Assembly (NCBI RefSeq): GCF_022605725.1
Contig: NC_065549.1
Location: forward strand, 29,217,690-29,281,689
Source: Anthonomus grandis grandis
Taxonomy: Eukaryota; Arthropoda; Insecta; Coleoptera; Curculionidae
Length of the DNA stretch: 64,000 nucleotides
Direction of reading: 5' to 3'
Below, in pieces: positions 24,600 through 35,550 of the stretch. A program made the position numbers and the translations under genes. The number at the start of each line of letters is the position of its first letter. Position 1 is the stretch's first letter. The notes beneath the pieces were generated by a model. It saw only the letters and a list, made by a program, of their open reading frames with translations, was not told the DNA's origin and made no database searches.

Positions 24600-26250
24600 A
24601 GATGTTAATATAGTCATTGAGGCTTTTAATGCTACTCCTGATGAAATTTTTGATAACTCGGTACTTAAGTCACGTCAAAGAAAATAGAAAAATAGCTAGT
24701 GTGGTTTACCAGTGAGATTATCAAACTTATTATAATCTATAAGCTTATAAGCTTAAGTATAAGCTTTATCTTAAATAACAAAAAATTAGACCCTTCTACT
24801 GGATATCCAGATAGTCAAGGCTGCCTACAACAGCTACTTAAGGGCCGTGGAACCTGGGTTACTAATACAACCCAACATGTGTTGGTCCTTTGAAATCCTT
24901 GACAGATGTTATGGAGGAAATTAGATTTCAGAAAACAGAATTTATTCAGGCTCCCAAGAAATTGCAGATGAATTCGCGATTTTTTTTAAGTCTGTGTATA
25001 TGATTTAAACCCATGAAATTTTTTTGTGGTCAGCTGATCCCTAAGGACGAAATTTTAAAGGTTAATAACAAAATTAAAGGGAACAAGGTTATTGGTCCAG
25101 ATGGCATTCTAGCTTATGTATTGAAGGATTATATTTTTAATATTATTCTCAGAACTTCAATTTATCCAGATAGGTGAAAAATTACCAAATTTATTCCTAT
25201 GTACAAATCTGGCTCTAGAGATGAAATTAAGAACCATCGTCCAATTACTACTATAAGCTCTATTTCTAATTTCTTTTTTGAATTAATTATCTTTATCGCA
25301 TTACTGTGTCAAGTGAACATGTCATTAACGGTTCTTGCTACAAAAAAAAATCAACTTTAAAAATCTTAACTTAATCTGTCAGTATGATATGAAGCTATCA
25401 ATGGCAACTTCCAGGTTGATATTATCTATACAGTTATAGAGAAAGCATTTGATAGAGTGAGATACTGTACAATTATAATATCTTTGTCAGATGTATCTTC
25501 ATATATTACTTGGCTAATTCGGTCATATCTCCATTGTAGGTTCCAGTATGTAGAAATTAAAGGTTTACCTCTGGTATTCCACATGGCTCTAATTTTAGAC
25601 CATTGTTGTCTTTGGCTGCTATCAATATGGTTTGGCTTGCAATATTAAAAATACAAAGGTATTATTATTTGCCGCCGATTTCAAATGTTTTCTTCACATT
25701 CAATTAGAGAATAATTGTTAGGCGTTGCAAGATGAATTTCGTGATGTTTTGAGCTGGTGCGAGTTAAATAGCTTATTAGCTTCACATTAAATATCAGTAA
25801 GTGTGTTTCTACGTCATTTACCCAAAATGGTAATCCCCTAATTTTTTATTACACCTTGAAATTGAAATTGAAATTGTCAAAACAGTGGGCTGCCAAGGCA
25901 AAATTACACCTTAAATGGTGACAAACTTTAAAGAGTACCCCAGCCGAACGACCTTCTGAACACATTTTATCTAAAGAAACTACCAAGGGGCTAAGTGTTG
26001 AAATTAGCCTTCATCTTTTTGACAGTTTGGTTTTGCCAATCTTGGAATAAAGGTCTATTATTTGGTACCCTCCCAGTACAGTGCCAGGATAGCAATGATT
26101 GAAGATGATAATTTGTTATGGATTTTTTATAAACTGAGTAAAAAGAGGTCTCTAAAATTCTTAGTCAGTTACCTTTTGTTTTGAACAGATTGAATACTCG
26201 CTTTATTTTATCTGGCTTATCCATGAACCAATCTTTATAAAAGTTCTCCC
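24600..26250 (+). pseudogene. Degenerate jockey-like LINE ORF2
   Basis: Readable in pieces on the plus strand. The linker between endonuclease and RT comes first (SGSQEIADEFAIFFKSVY at about 24935-24990). The RT N-terminus follows (KGNKVIGPDGILAYVLKDYI at about 25075-25135, then FIPMYKSGS and NHRPITTIS at 25190-25255). Next is a motif A remnant IEKAFDRVRY (25438) and SYLHCRFQYVEIKG (25527). The catalytic FADD box is reduced to something like ICRRFQMF, so activity is lost. Stops and frameshifts occur throughout. It is much older than the LINE at 30927-34985 and from a different lineage. Confidence 0.7.
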
Positions 26251-26355
26251 GTTTATAAACTTTTAATCTCTTAACATGTATAGAACTACTTCCGAAATTG
26301 ACATTGATTTAGCTAGTTTGAATCAATTAAAGACAATAATTAAATTACGAGACAG

Positions 26356-26491
26356 TTTTACCAGTAACCAAAACTCTTTATTTTTAATCTCGACACGTGT
26401 TTCGCTAACGATGTTAGCATCTTCGGAAGAAGATTAAAACTTAAAACTTAAAAACTATAAAAATAAAGAGTTTTGGTTAGAGGTAAAACTA
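26356..26491. repeat. Hairpin element enclosing a hammerhead-like motif
   Basis: Outer arms are inverted repeats: AACCAAAACTCTTTATTTTT at about 26367-26386 pairs with AAATAAAGAGTTTTGGTT at about 26461-26478, and TTTTACC on the left pairs with GGTAAAA on the right. The roughly 60 bases inside carry a hammerhead-ribozyme-like arrangement on the minus strand. The element sits behind the degenerate LINE. No target duplication was identified. Confidence 0.7.
26382..26439 (-). ncRNA. Hammerhead-ribozyme-like motif, type I, one core change
   Basis: On the minus strand: stem I 5' strand TTTTAATC (26439-26432), internal loop, core CCGAAGA (26426-26420; consensus CUGANGA, so U4 is C here), stem II GCTAAC/ATC/GTTAGC (26418-26404), GAAA (26403-26400), self-complementary stem III ACACGTGT, cleavage triplet GTC ending at 26392, then GA and stem I 3' strand GATTAAAA (26389-26382), an exact complement of the 5' strand. 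The arrangement and the palindromic stem III match hammerheads known from Penelope-like elements and retrozymes. The changed core base probably weakens or abolishes cleavage. Function is inferred from pattern only. Confidence 0.6.
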
Positions 26492-26723
26492 AACTTTCTC
26501 TTAGACGAATTATATTCTTTTGTCTTAAACAAATCTAAGATATTTTAATTAATAAGGAAATTAACTTTGTAGAGATTTGGTATACTGGATTTTTACAATA
26601 TCTTTATCCCCAGCGATAATTTTTTACTTAATTTAAAATTTTTATAAAATAAATCTAAAAATGATAAATGGATGAGATATATGTTTTATTGTCTAAGTAT
26701 ATAATTTTTATTATTCTAAATAT

Positions 26724-27065
26724 AATGCTTCATGGTCCTAAATTATGAAGTTATTATTTCTATCCATAGCAAAATGGCAGCCTTTCAAAATCATATTTTT
26801 CGCATTTTTGGTCATTTTTATTTTCTTTACTTTTATGTTCAGGTGTAATGTATTTGTAGGTATGTTGTTGTTTGCACAGTTGTTGTGAATGTAAAAAAAT
26901 CAAAAAAACTTTACAAATAACAACAGACCTACAATCAAATTACACCTAAACAGGTGTAGTAAAGAAAATGAAAATAAATAAAAATGCGAAAAATAAGATT
27001 TTGAAAGGCTGCAATTTTGCTATGGGTAAAAGTAATGACTTAATATTCTAGGATCATAAAGCATT
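26724..27065. mobile_element. Palindromic MITE related to sequence at 35020-35150
   Basis: The left arm (26724-26870: TGCTTCATGGTCCTA, CCATAGCAAAATGGCAGCC, TTTTTCGCATTTTT, GGTGTAAT) is repeated in reverse complement at 26920-27065 with about 10-15% differences, leaving a short centre. Part of the arm recurs at 35020-35150 next to a mariner-like transposase remnant, which suggests that element as the autonomous relative. No coding capacity. Confidence 0.7.
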
Positions 27066-27554
27066 CATTAGGATGTTTCAAATAATGTATCGCATAACCC
27101 CCTTTCTATTTTATTTTATTTTTCAAAATGGCGTCCCGCCGTCACTTTAAAGTTTTGCAAAATGAGCTAGGAACCAAAAAGTAGTATTTAAGTTGGTAAT
27201 AATGTATGCCAATTTTCAAGTTTTTATATAAACACTAAACACATTCAAAAGATAAGAGGGAGAGCAATTAAGAGCCGCACTGTATAAAGAAAGTAGTCTT
27301 TTTGATCTAAGGCAAGTCTTTTACATTGATCAATGTCTACGACGATTTAAAAAAAGGACACACTGTCAGCTATTGAACATCAGACCAGACCAAAAACTCA
27401 AACAGGTACATGACCTAAAGCAGTATCCGAGCGCAACGCTTGTTTTTATACAAGGTGAGAATTTGAACTTTACTCCCAGCCATTACAAGTTCACAATCTT
27501 AAATGTCAACCTCCTGCTTGTGAAACTTATCTGAAAATAAGTACTGGAGTGTAG
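27066..27554. other. Non-coding sequence
   Basis: Contains a segment (27125-27190, minus: CCTAGCTCATTTTGCAAAACTT) that recurs at about 35060-35090 and belongs to the same repeat family as the MITE just left. Otherwise nothing recognised. Confidence 0.45.
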
Positions 27555-29034
27555 TATACACACATCAAAATGGTCTAGGGAACACATACAAATATGTTAA
27601 TATTTTTGAGAAGATTGGAAAAAAGTTAATTATTGCAATTTTTTTACATTATTCGAATAAAATAACAATATAATTATTAACTTTTTTTTTGTAGATTATA
27701 ATTTACTCATAATTAAGGGCCCAAATAAAAATAAATAACAAAATCCCATTTATTACCGTTTATTAAAAAAATATATAAAAATAAAAATTTACCAAATACA
27801 AATTAAACTAGTAGCTTTGATGATAGATGGTCCACCTCTATTATTAATAACACTTTGGCATCGCCTAGGCATACTTAAAATCAAATTATTAATTAATTCT
27901 TGGGGCAACTCCTCCCAAACATGTGTCACAACAAGACGAAGCTCCAGAGCGCTTTGAAAAAAGTCAAATCGTTGAAGAAGTTGCCTTTTTAACCAATCCC
28001 AAACATGCTCGATTAGATAAAGATCCGGTGAGTTAGAGAGCCAGGGTAGAACATTGATTTGATTTTGCTCAATAGCGATTCGTACAAGCCTTGCTCGATG
28101 TAGTGGGGCATTATCTTGTTGCAACAACGAATTTGGGCCCATTTCGCGTATATATGGAACAATTACAGGCAGTAGTATATTATCCCTATAATTTATTCCA
28201 GTCATTGTATTTTCCACAAAAATGAGGTTCGTTTTTCCGTCAAGTCTAATGCCACCCCAAAACATTAGTGATCCACCACGTTGCCTTACTACTTCCCGGG
28301 CATGACGCATACGACTTTCATTTCCTTCCTCTCTCAAGACATGAATTCTACCAGAATCAGGATAAAATGAAAATCGAATCGAATCGGAACCCTTAGGGGT
28401 TTTCTGACATGAAGTCCTCTTTCATGCAAACGGTTTCTAATAGTTTGACCTGAAACCTCGACGCTATGCACTCGTGAGAGCTGCTGAACCAAAACAGAGG
28501 CTGTTACCGTGGGATTTCTTTGAGCTTGCAAAGTTATAAAACGGTCTTGGGCAGGTGTGGTAACTCGCGACGGGCCTTGATGCCGTTCTCTAACATCATT
28601 TTGTCTCTCTATATCTTATCCACAAACGGTTAATTACACTGAGAGATGTATCCAAAGCTCTTGCAACGTCTCTTTGACTTGTTCCTGCCTCAAGCATTCC
28701 GACTGCTCTTAGCATTTCCTCTCGAGTTAAATGTCGCCTTTCCATTTTTATTGAATAAAAACTAAATCACAATTGTTCGGTTGGAACCACAGAAAATGCG
28801 ATATTGCGTTAGAATTTAAAAATTATAATCTGCGTTATTTCGACAAAATGTGCAAGTAGCAAAACACGCTGTTCTGGCATGATTTTTTGTACCCAAATAT
28901 TTTTTTTACTTCGTTGGTATCTTAATATTAAAGGTAGTATCTATTCCGTATGAAAATATAAATATATCAAAATTTATAAGGCGAAAAAAACTATTTTTCT
29001 AAGTGTTCCTTAGACCATTTTGATGTGTATATAT
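27555..29034 (-). mobile_element. Tc1-like DD34E transposon with inverted termini
   Basis: Ends match as inverted repeats: CACATCAAAATGGTCTAGGG AACAC on the left (27561-27585) and GTGTTCCTTAGACCATTTTG ATGTG on the right (29003-29027), each next to TATA-rich flanks as expected for TA insertion. About 1.48 kb long with one minus-strand transposase gene, the usual size for Tc1. The gene has an internal deletion, so it is not autonomous. Confidence 0.8.
27789..28745 (-). pseudogene. Tc1-like transposase, internally deleted
   Basis: It begins MERRHLTREEMLRAVGMLEA at 28745 with a paired-like helix-turn-helix (SQRDVARALDTSLSVINRLW), then the second helix region (VTASVLVQQLSRVHSVEVSG, TIRNRLHERGL). 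Around 28370-28390 the sequence jumps from KPLRVP to RFSFYPDSGR; the segment with the first catalytic Asp (usually DES) is lost or rearranged. Downstream is intact: MFWGGI, QQDNAPLHRARLV (second Asp), SPDLYLIEHVWDWLKR (Glu) and MPRRCQSVINNRGG. Thirty-four residues separate the second Asp and the Glu (DD34E). A frameshift near 28590 also affects the N-terminal part. Confidence 0.85.
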
Positions 29035-30118
29035 ACTAACTGGACTTGATGAAGTAGTTTTTTATTTAATGACATAATTTAATGTTTTTCTGTCTCTAAT
29101 ACCAAAAATGGTCATGAATTTCTAACCTGAAAATTTAATAATTAAAATATATATTTAAACGTTTAATACGTACAGAAACGCTTTTAATGTTTAAAAGAGT
29201 ATGGCAACAAGGCATATATACTACATATTTTATTATGTGAATGTATCACAAGATTTTGGAATCGTATAACAGTGAAGCCACTTCTTACCGCTTGACTGTT
29301 CAGAGTACCAGAATTCAGATAATGAAAGTACAGGGTATCAGCATCGCTACCTTTAGGTAAAAAAATTGTTGAGCAACAGGTGTGTCGCAACTAAAATGCA
29401 TTTTCGTTGTGCACTGCATTTAGTAATAGTGTTACTATTGTTAAACCTATTTAATATAGGTATTACTATGTAATAAATATCTAACAGTAAAAAAAAAACA
29501 AAGCTATTGCGAGAACTGTAGCGTAAAGATCATTTGTCTTATTTAATATTAATTATATTTCGCCAAGGTTTAAATGAAATTCATGTTATAAAATGGCTAT
29601 ATCTTATAATTAGGTAATATTATAATAGTATAATATAGGTAAATTGTAAAAAGGAAAATATTGAAAATTTGGTGACATGGCACAGATCATTGGAGTACAC
29701 ACAACTAAAATATTTCGATATATTTGGCAGTTTGGGTTATACCGGAAGTGTCAACATTATTGATTTCGACTTGAAGCAGTTAATAGTTTAAGAATTTTTT
29801 AAATTATAATAAACTCCAAATTTTGATATGTTCATTGTCCTTGTAGTTATCCAGATATTTTTTTCATTCAACTTTTTTTTTAAGAAATTGCAATCGTTTG
29901 TTTCCATTTTTTACGAAAATGTAAAAAGAAACTCCTAAAATTATGAAAATAACATTTTATTAAAAAATTATTGGTGATTTTGGTGCACTTGTGCAATTAC
30001 ACCCGAAAATTTACCATTGACTGTATATAACATCGTTCCTAGTAAACATCGTTAAGACACGCCTGGGGTATAACGAAATGGATATTTAAATTAATCAATT
30101 CGGCTCTATTACCAACAT
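29035..30118. other. AT-rich non-coding sequence
   Basis: No gene or repeat recognised; the minus-strand frame at 29184-29390 has no motif. Confidence 0.4.
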
Positions 30119-30410
30119 ACAGGGTGATTTTCGTATTTTCGTAAAAACTTGTTTATCCTGCAGTTCCTAAACGGCCGATTTTGATAAAATTTTGTATACA
30201 AACACCTTCCGGGCGTTTACATTTTTTGTAGTGTAGAAAGTAGAAAGTTTCTGGGCCGGATTCAGCCAATTCACAAAGGGGAGCCTTTTATTAAAATTGT
30301 GAGATACCCTATATATTGGGATTAAGTTTTTTTTAACTTTTTTCCTAAAAACTACATACATTTCGGAAGAAAAATCTGCCACTAAGTTGAGAGGCACACC
30401 AAAAGTTATG
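30119..30410. repeat. Single terminus of another ACAGGGTG-type element
   Basis: It opens with TACAGGGTGATTTTCG and contains phrases typical of the inner termini of insect mariner-like MITEs (GGGATTAAGTTT, AAAACTACATACATTTC). No matching right end was found; the MITE at 30413 abuts or interrupts it. Confidence 0.4.
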
Positions 30411-30412
30411 TA

Positions 30413-30761
30413 CCGGGGTGGCCACTTAAGCGAGGTAAGTGGCTGTATCTCTTTCAGAAACTAATCCTAGAACCTTCCAACAAAAAATGTTATAAAAGCG
30501 GACAAAAAAAATGCTGGAAAATATTTTTATAAATGAAATGTTTCGAGATTATTAAAATCATATTTTAAGAAGCCGTTATTGTAAGGTTTTTGGAAAAAAA
30601 TTGAATTTTCCCTGTAGCGCGCTCTAGCAGCCGAGCAATGAACTTACAAATATTTTCCAGCTTTTTTTCTGCCTGTTTTTATAACAAAATTGTTTGTTTG
30701 AAGGTTCTACGGCTATTAGTTTCTGAGATACAGCAGCTTTCCTGCTTAAGTGGCCACCCGG
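30413..30761. mobile_element. MITE with about 120-bp inverted termini
   Basis: The left edge reads CCGGGGTGGCCACTTAAGCG and the right edge is its near reverse complement (TAAGTGGCCACCCGG), each bordered by TA (30411-30412 and 30762-30763). Inner paired blocks include GAAACTAATCCTAGAACCTT with its partner AAGGTTCTACGGCTATTAG, and GCTGGAAAATATTTTT with AAATATTTTCCAGC. No coding capacity; a non-autonomous Tc1/mariner-type element. Confidence 0.8.
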
Positions 30762-30926
30762 TACAAAAAAAATCGTTAGATGGTACACACATTTTTTTAG
30801 CGATGTGTGAAAAAAACGATCAAAATTAAAACGATCTCTAATACTAACAAATCTAAAATATTGTCTCTTCTAAATGATTTTTATTTTTAGTTGCACAAAA
30901 AAATTCAAAACCTAGATAAAAACTAA

Positions 30927-31805
30927 ACTACAAATGTAGCTAATACATATAAAAGTCATGTCGATGAAAGCGGGACTTTTTTCCCTACATTTCTGAAATG
31001 GCTTGCCTACTACATAAAAGAGAGACTCGGGATTACTGAATACATTCGTTGCTCTTACATGCAGAAAAATGGGGTTAGCTCGAGTTTTAAGATTGGGGTG
31101 CAAAATAATGATCACCTTGCACAACTAAAGCAGATTCGCATGTGGCCTCCAGGCACCGTAATAGATGGTGACAAAGCGAATCCCTTACAGCCTTTACCTT
31201 TGGTGCAGCCAATAACATTGACCACAACCGCCCAGACTGCTTCTGCTAATGTTTCCAGGCAGGAAAAATTATTAAAGATCGGTTCGGATAAGGAAGCCAT
31301 AGCTGTATGCAAGTCCCTTACTCAAGATGACTTCAGCATTGCAGTGGTGGATAATGTTAAAAACAAATATGTGCCGCTGCCAAATTTGGACCCGATGACT
31401 CCACCTATAGTGCGGCTTTCCCAAAATGATGCTGATGCTCAAAGTGGTCGCTACCTCTTGTCGAGACTAAGAGGTCCCTCCATCCTGAGAGCCCTTAGGC
31501 TGTACCTGTCATACCTTCACGACCAACCCTCCAATGTGTGCTTTGAAGGGCACACGACCACTAGTATAAAACTAATGCTAGCATCCGAAGGACTGCCCAT
31601 CGATCTTGGTTCATTGCGAATCCTGTATATCCGCTTCCATGACCTCTACGGCATTGGCGCCGCCGAGGTTGAAGATGACTTTTCAGCCTTTAGGTCCTTT
31701 TTTTCATCTGAAAAACTGGTAAGGCTTCAAAAAATTAGGGAAAGTCAATCAAATTATTTTTCTAGTTGCTCTCCATCTAGAAACAAAAATTTTAAAGTAA
31801 TGTGA
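30927..31805 (+). CDS. LINE ORF1 (gag-like), 5'-truncated
   Basis: The frame is open from 30927 (no start codon needed because the 5' end is missing) to TGA at 31803-31805. It contains FLKWLAYYIKERLGITEYIR and SSSFKIGVQ...IRMWPPGTVI, a block I associate with the C-terminal part of ORF1 in this LINE group (SFKIGV followed by a WP.G motif), then a serine- and leucine-rich tail. The product would be the RNA-binding, particle-forming protein of the element. No zinc knuckles are visible in the surviving part. It overlaps the ORF2 frame by a few bases, as is common for LINE ORF pairs. An ATG at 31059 is the first in frame. Confidence 0.6.
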   Translation, partial: TTNVANTYKSHVDESGTFFPTFLKWLAYYIKERLGITEYIRCSYMQKNGVSSSFKIGVQNNDHLAQLKQIRMWPPGTVIDGDKANPLQPLPLVQPITLTTTAQTASANVSRQEKLLKIGSDKEAIAVCKSLTQDDFSIAVVDNVKNKYVPLPNLDPMTPPIVRLSQNDADAQSGRYLLSRLRGPSILRALRLYLSYLHDQPSNVCFEGHTTTSIKLMLASEGLPIDLGSLRILYIRFHDLYGIGAAEVEDDFSAFRSFFSSEKLVRLQKIRESQSNYFSSCSPSRNKNFKVM

Positions 31806-34600
31806 CGCGACCAGAGGGTCTAGCACCCTTTGTAAAGCCGGAAGATAGCGAGCTCAGTGTTTTTCTTTTAAATATTCAATCCTTAAGACGCAAAACCAAC
31901 GATTTATTCCTTCTATTAGAAGAACTTAAATTTCCTGAAAATATCGCCATTACCAAACATTGGTTAAACATAGGTGAACCTATTTGTATTCAAAATTATA
32001 CTTCAATTGCTAGGTTCAATAGAAGTATTTTTTCTCATGGCGGCACCTTAGTTATGTCTACCAACAGCGACTTTGTAGCGGTCACTAAGTTCGATATCTT
32101 ACTATCTGAAAAATAATTTGAATATTCCATCGTTCATAACGCTTTACTTGACCTTTACATTATTCGTATTTATCGATCACCGGACGCTAATGAGCTGATT
32201 TTCCGCCAAAAACTACTGAGCTTGCTGGAATCCCGACCTATAAAAAGTAAATTGATTTTATGTGGTGACTTTAGTATTGACTTCACCAGTGTGTATGCTG
32301 CTCAAGAGTCTCTGCAGTCAATTTTTGATTCATTGGGTTTAGAAATGCACATCAACTCTCCAACCAGAATAACTAAAAATAGTTCTAGCACAATCGACTA
32401 TATTGTGTCATCATTTATTCCATCATTCGTTGATTGTTCTGTCTTAAATGCAGGGTTTTCTGATCGTGAAGCTGTGATTTGTAGATTTTCTTTGGAATCT
32501 AAAAACAAAAATACTTTGCGTCCATTAGGCCGTGTTTTTGGTGACAAGAATTTATTAAATTTCAAGAATCAGTGCCTTGAGTGCAATTGGGATTTTCTTT
32601 CTGATGATATCGATGATGAGTTTTCTAGATTTACAAGGACTTTATCAAATATTTGAGATAAGTGTTTTCCTTTGAGGCCTATAAAAATTAAACATCATAA
32701 GCCTGGGTCTACTTGTGGCTTACGTATATCAGCAAAAAACATGCGCTCATTATCGCATCTAAAAAAATTCTCCGTCAGCGACGTTTTCCACAATTACGTC
32801 AGGCGATACAGAAGAGTTTATCACAAGACAATAAAAGCTGCAAAGGATGCCTATTATAACAAAAGGCTTACTGATTCTGGTAATGTGTCTAAAAAAACAT
32901 GGTCTATTGTTAACGAATTGGGAAATAAATCTTCCTCGCCTAGCACTATCACTACTTCACCGGAAGACCTTAACAATTACTTTGTAAATGTGGCTAAGAA
33001 CCTAATGACCACCATATCACCTTCTCACGATCCACTTTCGTATCTTTTTAATGGTAATCTGCACAGTTTCTTTTTCACCCCTGTATCATTCACCGACCTT
33101 CGAAGTACAATTAACGAAATAAAAAATAAATCATCGTCTGGTACAGATGGCCTAACTCTCAAAATGTTTGCAAACCTGCCTGATTGCACCTTAAGTTTCT
33201 TGGTGAACCTAATTAACATGTCATTTTAGAGGAGAATCTTTCCAAGCTGCCTTAAGACTGCAATTATTATTCCACTGCATAAAGGAGGGGATAAAGATCA
33301 AGCCTCAAATTATCGCCTAATAGCACTTCTCGCAACTTTATCTAAGATTGTTGAAAGACTGGTTAAAGAAAGGGTTTTGTCATTTTTGCTTAAATATAGA
33401 TTTCTAACACCGAATCAATTTGGATTTTTGAGAAATAAATGCACCAGTGATGCTATGTTTTCGCTCCTAAATAGTGTTTATTCTAGCCTAAACAATCAAC
33501 ACTCCATAGCTACAGTTTTTTGCGATTTCTCAAAGGCACTTGATTGTGTTAATCATAATATTTTAATTAACAAACTGCAACACTATGGGTTTAGAGGATC
33601 TTCTCTCAAATGGTTTAAGTCATATCTTAGTTTCAGAAGTCAACTCGTGAAGGTTAAGACGCCAATATCTTCATGCCAACCAATTGAATGTGGTGTGCCG
33701 CAAGGTTCAGTTTTGGGCCCTATTTTGTTTCTCCTATTTATTAATGACATGGCCAATCTGGATATCAGCGGCAAAATTTGTCTGTTCGCCGACGATACCA
33801 GCTTTACTTGGAGCACTCCAGATATCACGTCTCTGCATGCAACTATATCTAACGATTTGCTTACCATTAAGTCCTGGTGCGATTCCAATCTTCTATGCCT
33901 TAATATCTCTAAAACCAAGGTTGTATCATATAAAAGTACCATTCAACCTTTTACTCTAGAAAATACCAGTTTGGATATTGTTAAATCTGTCAAGTTCTTG
34001 GGACTAATTTTAGACAGCTCTCTAAAATGGGAATCTCATATCGATACCTTATCCACAAAGTTAAGCTCAAAGTTTGCCATAAGATCTATTTTCAAAGAAT
34101 TAAACTTTTTAACATCTAAATCAGTTTATTTTGCCCTTTTTGAGTCACTTCTTTGTTACGCCATTCCATTCTGGGGTTCATGCTGTGCCACTCAATTTGA
34201 GCGCATATTCAGGTTGCAAAAGAGAGCGATACGCTATTTACTGGGACTTGACAGTACAGCTCACTGCCAAGAATACTTTAAAAAACATAGAATATTAACT
34301 CTTCCTTCACTGTTTATATTTGAATCTATTTGCCTAATCCGAAAGCATGTGTCAGAATTTCCAAAGAGGCCTTCTCATAACTATCCACTTAGAAAAGCAG
34401 AGCATGATATTTATCTGCTAACCCCACGGTCGGAATTAGTAAAAACTGTTATACTCTATAAAGCAAAAAAAATGCACAATCATCTTCCTTATACGATTAA
34501 ATCTATGACAACGTTTTCCTGTTTTCGCCATGCCTTAAAAGCTTTACTATTGGAAAAAGCTTTATACACAGTAGAAGACTTTTTTAATCTTTCCTTTTAA
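31802..34600 (+). pseudogene. LINE ORF2: endonuclease and reverse transcriptase with three stops
   Basis: One frame throughout, broken by TAA (32114), TGA (32654) and TAG (33227). Endonuclease (about 31860-32500): LNIQSLRRKTNDLF, IAITKHWLN, LILCGDFSIDF, STIDYIVSSF and FSDREAVICRF. The catalytic Glu expected in TE.WL is Lys and the His expected in SDH is Arg, so this domain looks dead. RT (about 33090-34000): SSSGTDGLTLKMF, ASNYRLIALL, motif A TVFCDFSKALDCVNHNIL, motif B CGVPQGSVLGPILFLLFIND, motif C CLFADDTSF with both catalytic Asp, and KFLGLILDSSLKWESHI. The C-terminal region ends with MHNHLPYTIKSM and a leucine-rich tail. Confidence 0.9.
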
Positions 34601-34985
34601 GTACCACACACACACTGGCCCTATTTACTTTATAGTCTCCATCCCTAGAATTAGTTATACCTATATTGTGATAATAGTCGTAATTTAACTTCAACTTATT
34701 TTGTATACTTCTTTTACCTAACTTACATTTTTGTATTGTTTTGTATTCTTTTTAATATCAACTTCTGACTTTATAAACATTTATAGTTGTATAAGTAATT
34801 TGACCATGTACAATAGGTTACCTATTTTGTATAAAATCTAAATGTCTTGTGTTTTTGTTTTTTGTGTACTCATGTGTTTACTTGTATGTGTTTATTTATT
34901 TATTTATATTAGCTTTGTCTACAAAATTTATAATTTTTTGACAATAAAGCGATTGTATTGTATTGTATTAAATTGTATAATTGTA
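34601..34985 (+). other. LINE 3' UTR and short tandem tail
   Basis: AT-rich 3' untranslated region with AATAAAGCG near 34944 and a tail of TTGTA/TATTG repeats at about 34953-34985, as found at the 3' ends of many jockey/CR1-type LINEs. Confidence 0.7.
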
Positions 34986-35019
34986 TAAAATTTTGATATT
35001 TGTCACAGATCATTAGCAA

Positions 35020-35150
35020 CCTAAATATGTACTACGTTCTAGTCCCTAGCTCATCTTGCAAAACTTCAAAATGGCGGCAGGAAGTCGTTATTTTTATCCA
35101 TAGCAAAATAGCAGCCGTTCAAAATCTTATTTTTCGCATTTTTATTTCCG
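35020..35150. repeat. Copy of the 26.7-27.2 kb MITE family
   Basis: Shares CCTAGCTCATCTTGCAAAAC, AAAATGGCGGC and ATCCATAGCAAAATAGCAGC with 26750-26830 and 27125-27190. It lies immediately outside the mariner-like transposase remnant at 35190-35550 and is probably part of that element's terminus. Confidence 0.6.
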
Positions 35151-35189
35151 TTTAAAATAAATAAACTTTAGATAACACAGAAAAGTAAC

Positions 35190-35550
35190 TACTTCCCTAC
35201 AAAAAATGTTGAAAATATGCACCATTATGTTCAAGACAGTAAAATAATTTATTGGAAAACTCTTCACAAACACTTTGGAAAGTAGCAACATCAATATTCG
35301 GACATGCATCAATAATCCTTTGACGTAGATTCAAGATATTCGAAGACATTCTAGCTGGATGGTAGACTTTTCATTTTAAGTAGCCTCATAAAAAAATTCC
35401 AGAGGTATAAGATCGGGCAATCTGGCTGGCCACTCGGTAGGCCCTCGACGACCAATCCACCGATTAGGGTAAGTATTAGTCAAATATTCACTAACATTTC
35501 TGCTAAAGTGAGGCGGTGCCCCATTTTGTATCTGTTTCCAACTCAATTCA
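35190..35550 (-). pseudogene. Mariner-like transposase fragment, 41-residue spacing
   Basis: Minus-strand reading gives NGAPPHFSRNVSEYLTNTYP, NRWIGRRGPTEWP and ARLPDLIPLEFF. It aligns with the second and third catalytic regions of the DD41D transposase at 20783-21838; here both acidic sites are altered (D to N and D to E), but the spacing is again 41. The rest (LECLRIS...VKSFPINYF) decays gradually. N-terminal parts are missing. Confidence 0.7.

Larger units (their letters stand above)
30927..34985 (+). mobile_element. LINE (jockey/CR1-like), 5'-truncated, nearly intact frame
   Basis: A non-LTR retrotransposon with ORF1 (30927-31805), overlapping ORF2 (endonuclease plus RT, to 34600) and a 3' end of (TTGTA)n-type repeats at about 34953-34985. 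ORF1 lacks its beginning, so the copy is 5'-truncated. ORF2 keeps a single reading frame for 2.8 kb with only three stop codons, which marks a fairly recent insertion. Confidence 0.85.

Noticed and set aside
33025..33959. Frames on the minus strand and in the second plus frame over the LINE
   Set aside because: They are shadows of the ORF2 reading frame.
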